64,000 bases of DNA from Undaria pinnatifida (Eukaryota > Sar > Phaeophyceae > Laminariales > Alariaceae), in contig JABAKD010000023.1 of the NCBI GenBank assembly GCA_012845835.1, positions 9,155,840 through 9,219,839 on the forward strand, written 5' to 3'. Each line of letters starts with the position of its first letter. Positions within the stretch are counted from its first letter, which is position 1. Positions 63,206-64,000 of the stretch are shown piece after piece. The notes beneath the pieces are model-generated. The model saw only the letters and a list, made by a program, of their open reading frames with translations. It had not been told where the DNA came from and made no database searches. A program made the position numbers and the translations under genes.

Positions 63206-63640
63206 GGATGCTGCTCGGCCAACCCGTATCGTGCCACGTTCACGACAGTATCACACGTCAATAGGCACAAACACCGCTTCAAAAGCATTAGACTAGATCT
63301 GATCGTCAAGTAAATGGTACCTACCCGGCAACAATTGACACACCTGTGAAAAGAAGCTGGCGGCGGTGCCGAAGAGGCGAGAGGAGTACTTGTCGGCTGT
63401 CGGCCGTCTGGCGATGCTGGTGGCAAGGTGACAGTTAGGAGTACTTGTCGGCTACCAGGGGTAGGATTGTGTTGTGCGGGAGTGGGGTAGTAGTGGGTGA
63501 TTGAATCCGTGGGTGAAATGCTCGGGACTGTGCCACCCGAACCAATGTTGTACGGGATGCCGTTTTACACATTTTCCATCTGGCACAATATCCTATACAT
63601 TGGGTACGTTTTACGTCCCTAAAAGATTTTCGCCGTTTTA
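63206..63640 (+). repeat. Array tail block, copy 2
   Basis: Partner of 61107-61500, preceded as there by box 2 of the array (CAGCAGAGCAGTGTTCTCGT at about 63125). An extra GGAGTACTTGTCGGCT copy and an insertion make it longer. Confidence 0.8.
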
Positions 63641-64000
63641 CGCGGTGTATCCGTTCTCAGTGTCAATGATGCAAATCCACGCACGAACATTCCAATAAGT
63701 TTCTCTCTCTCGCACCTTGATGAAAGGGCCCCCTGTCCCCTTCAGAACAGATCCCTCCTCCGTACGTATCGGGCGTATCCCGCTGTCCCCGTGGCGTCAA
63801 AATTCGATTATCGCAGCAGCGCTGCCATTTACCGCACATACATACAGCACACACATATCACACACATAATATAAATATGCATGAAACACACAACAAGCTG
63901 TGTTGACCGAAAAGCTGGTGATTTTTTTATGTGTGCTGCAGTTCGTTGGTATACGTGATGTTTGAAGTTATGCGTCGAAGCGCTGAGTACGAGATCGCTC
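63641..64000. other. No recognisable gene
   Basis: Contains an imperfect CACACA/ACATA microsatellite (63838-63890). Nothing else. Confidence 0.5.

Overview
This is a eukaryotic, repeat-rich nuclear window with no bacterial or organellar traits. One spliced host gene has GT..AG introns of 1.1 and 2.5 kb, a C+T-rich acceptor tract and exons packed with Gly/Ser/Ala/Asn low-complexity stretches. Around it are LINE, Ty1/copia, Ty3/gypsy and pogo-like elements, many minisatellites and an internal TTAGGG-type telomeric tract. This style fits a brown alga (Ectocarpus-like) or another stramenopile; that is inference, since no marker gene is present.

Layout. 0.7-1.5 kb: 5'-truncated LINE remnant (minus). 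2.55-8.70 kb: three joinable exons of an unrecognised coiled-coil/low-complexity protein (plus), with terminal-inverted-repeat (TIR) elements in both introns. 10.4-11.8 kb: two minisatellites. 14.9-15.6 kb: two oppositely oriented TIR elements. 15.65-19.55 kb: three arrays of a 12-bp palindromic repeat (GGAAGCTTCCAY), each with a related non-repetitive head. One array is split by a 943-bp pogo-like element with a TA duplication, and a telomeric tract separates two of them. 22,205-28,639: complete but decayed Ty1/copia element (551/544-bp LTRs, CCACG target duplication) lacking integrase, with an extra coding-like region after pol. 31.6-35.3 kb: shuffled duplicated blocks, one copy holding a TIR element and the other empty. 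36,106-50,676: a 14.6-kb minus-strand Ty3/gypsy element with 432-bp LTRs, whose gag has expanded into 23 tandem copies of a 296-bp segment. It is flanked by an abnormal 66/67-bp direct duplication. 50.8-57.2 kb: three unrecognised minus-strand reading frames, a 0.8-kb tandem duplication, and one plausible 189-221-aa acidic-tailed protein gene (minus). 59.4-63.6 kb: a degenerate three-box repeat array with a repeated tail, about 2.1 kb apart.

How the parts relate. Almost everything is mobile or repeat DNA. A short TIR family (at least seven near-complete copies plus fragments, about 250-270 bp) recurs from 4.9 to 58.5 kb, entering introns, the copia gag and a duplicated block. Gypsy gag and protease share one frame with a single TGA between them, followed 11 nt later by a stem-loop, which resembles a readthrough signal. 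The element nevertheless carries later stops and frameshifts, so it is probably dead now. Only the 2.55-8.70 kb gene and the 56.56-57.2 kb reading frame look like host or unclassified protein genes.
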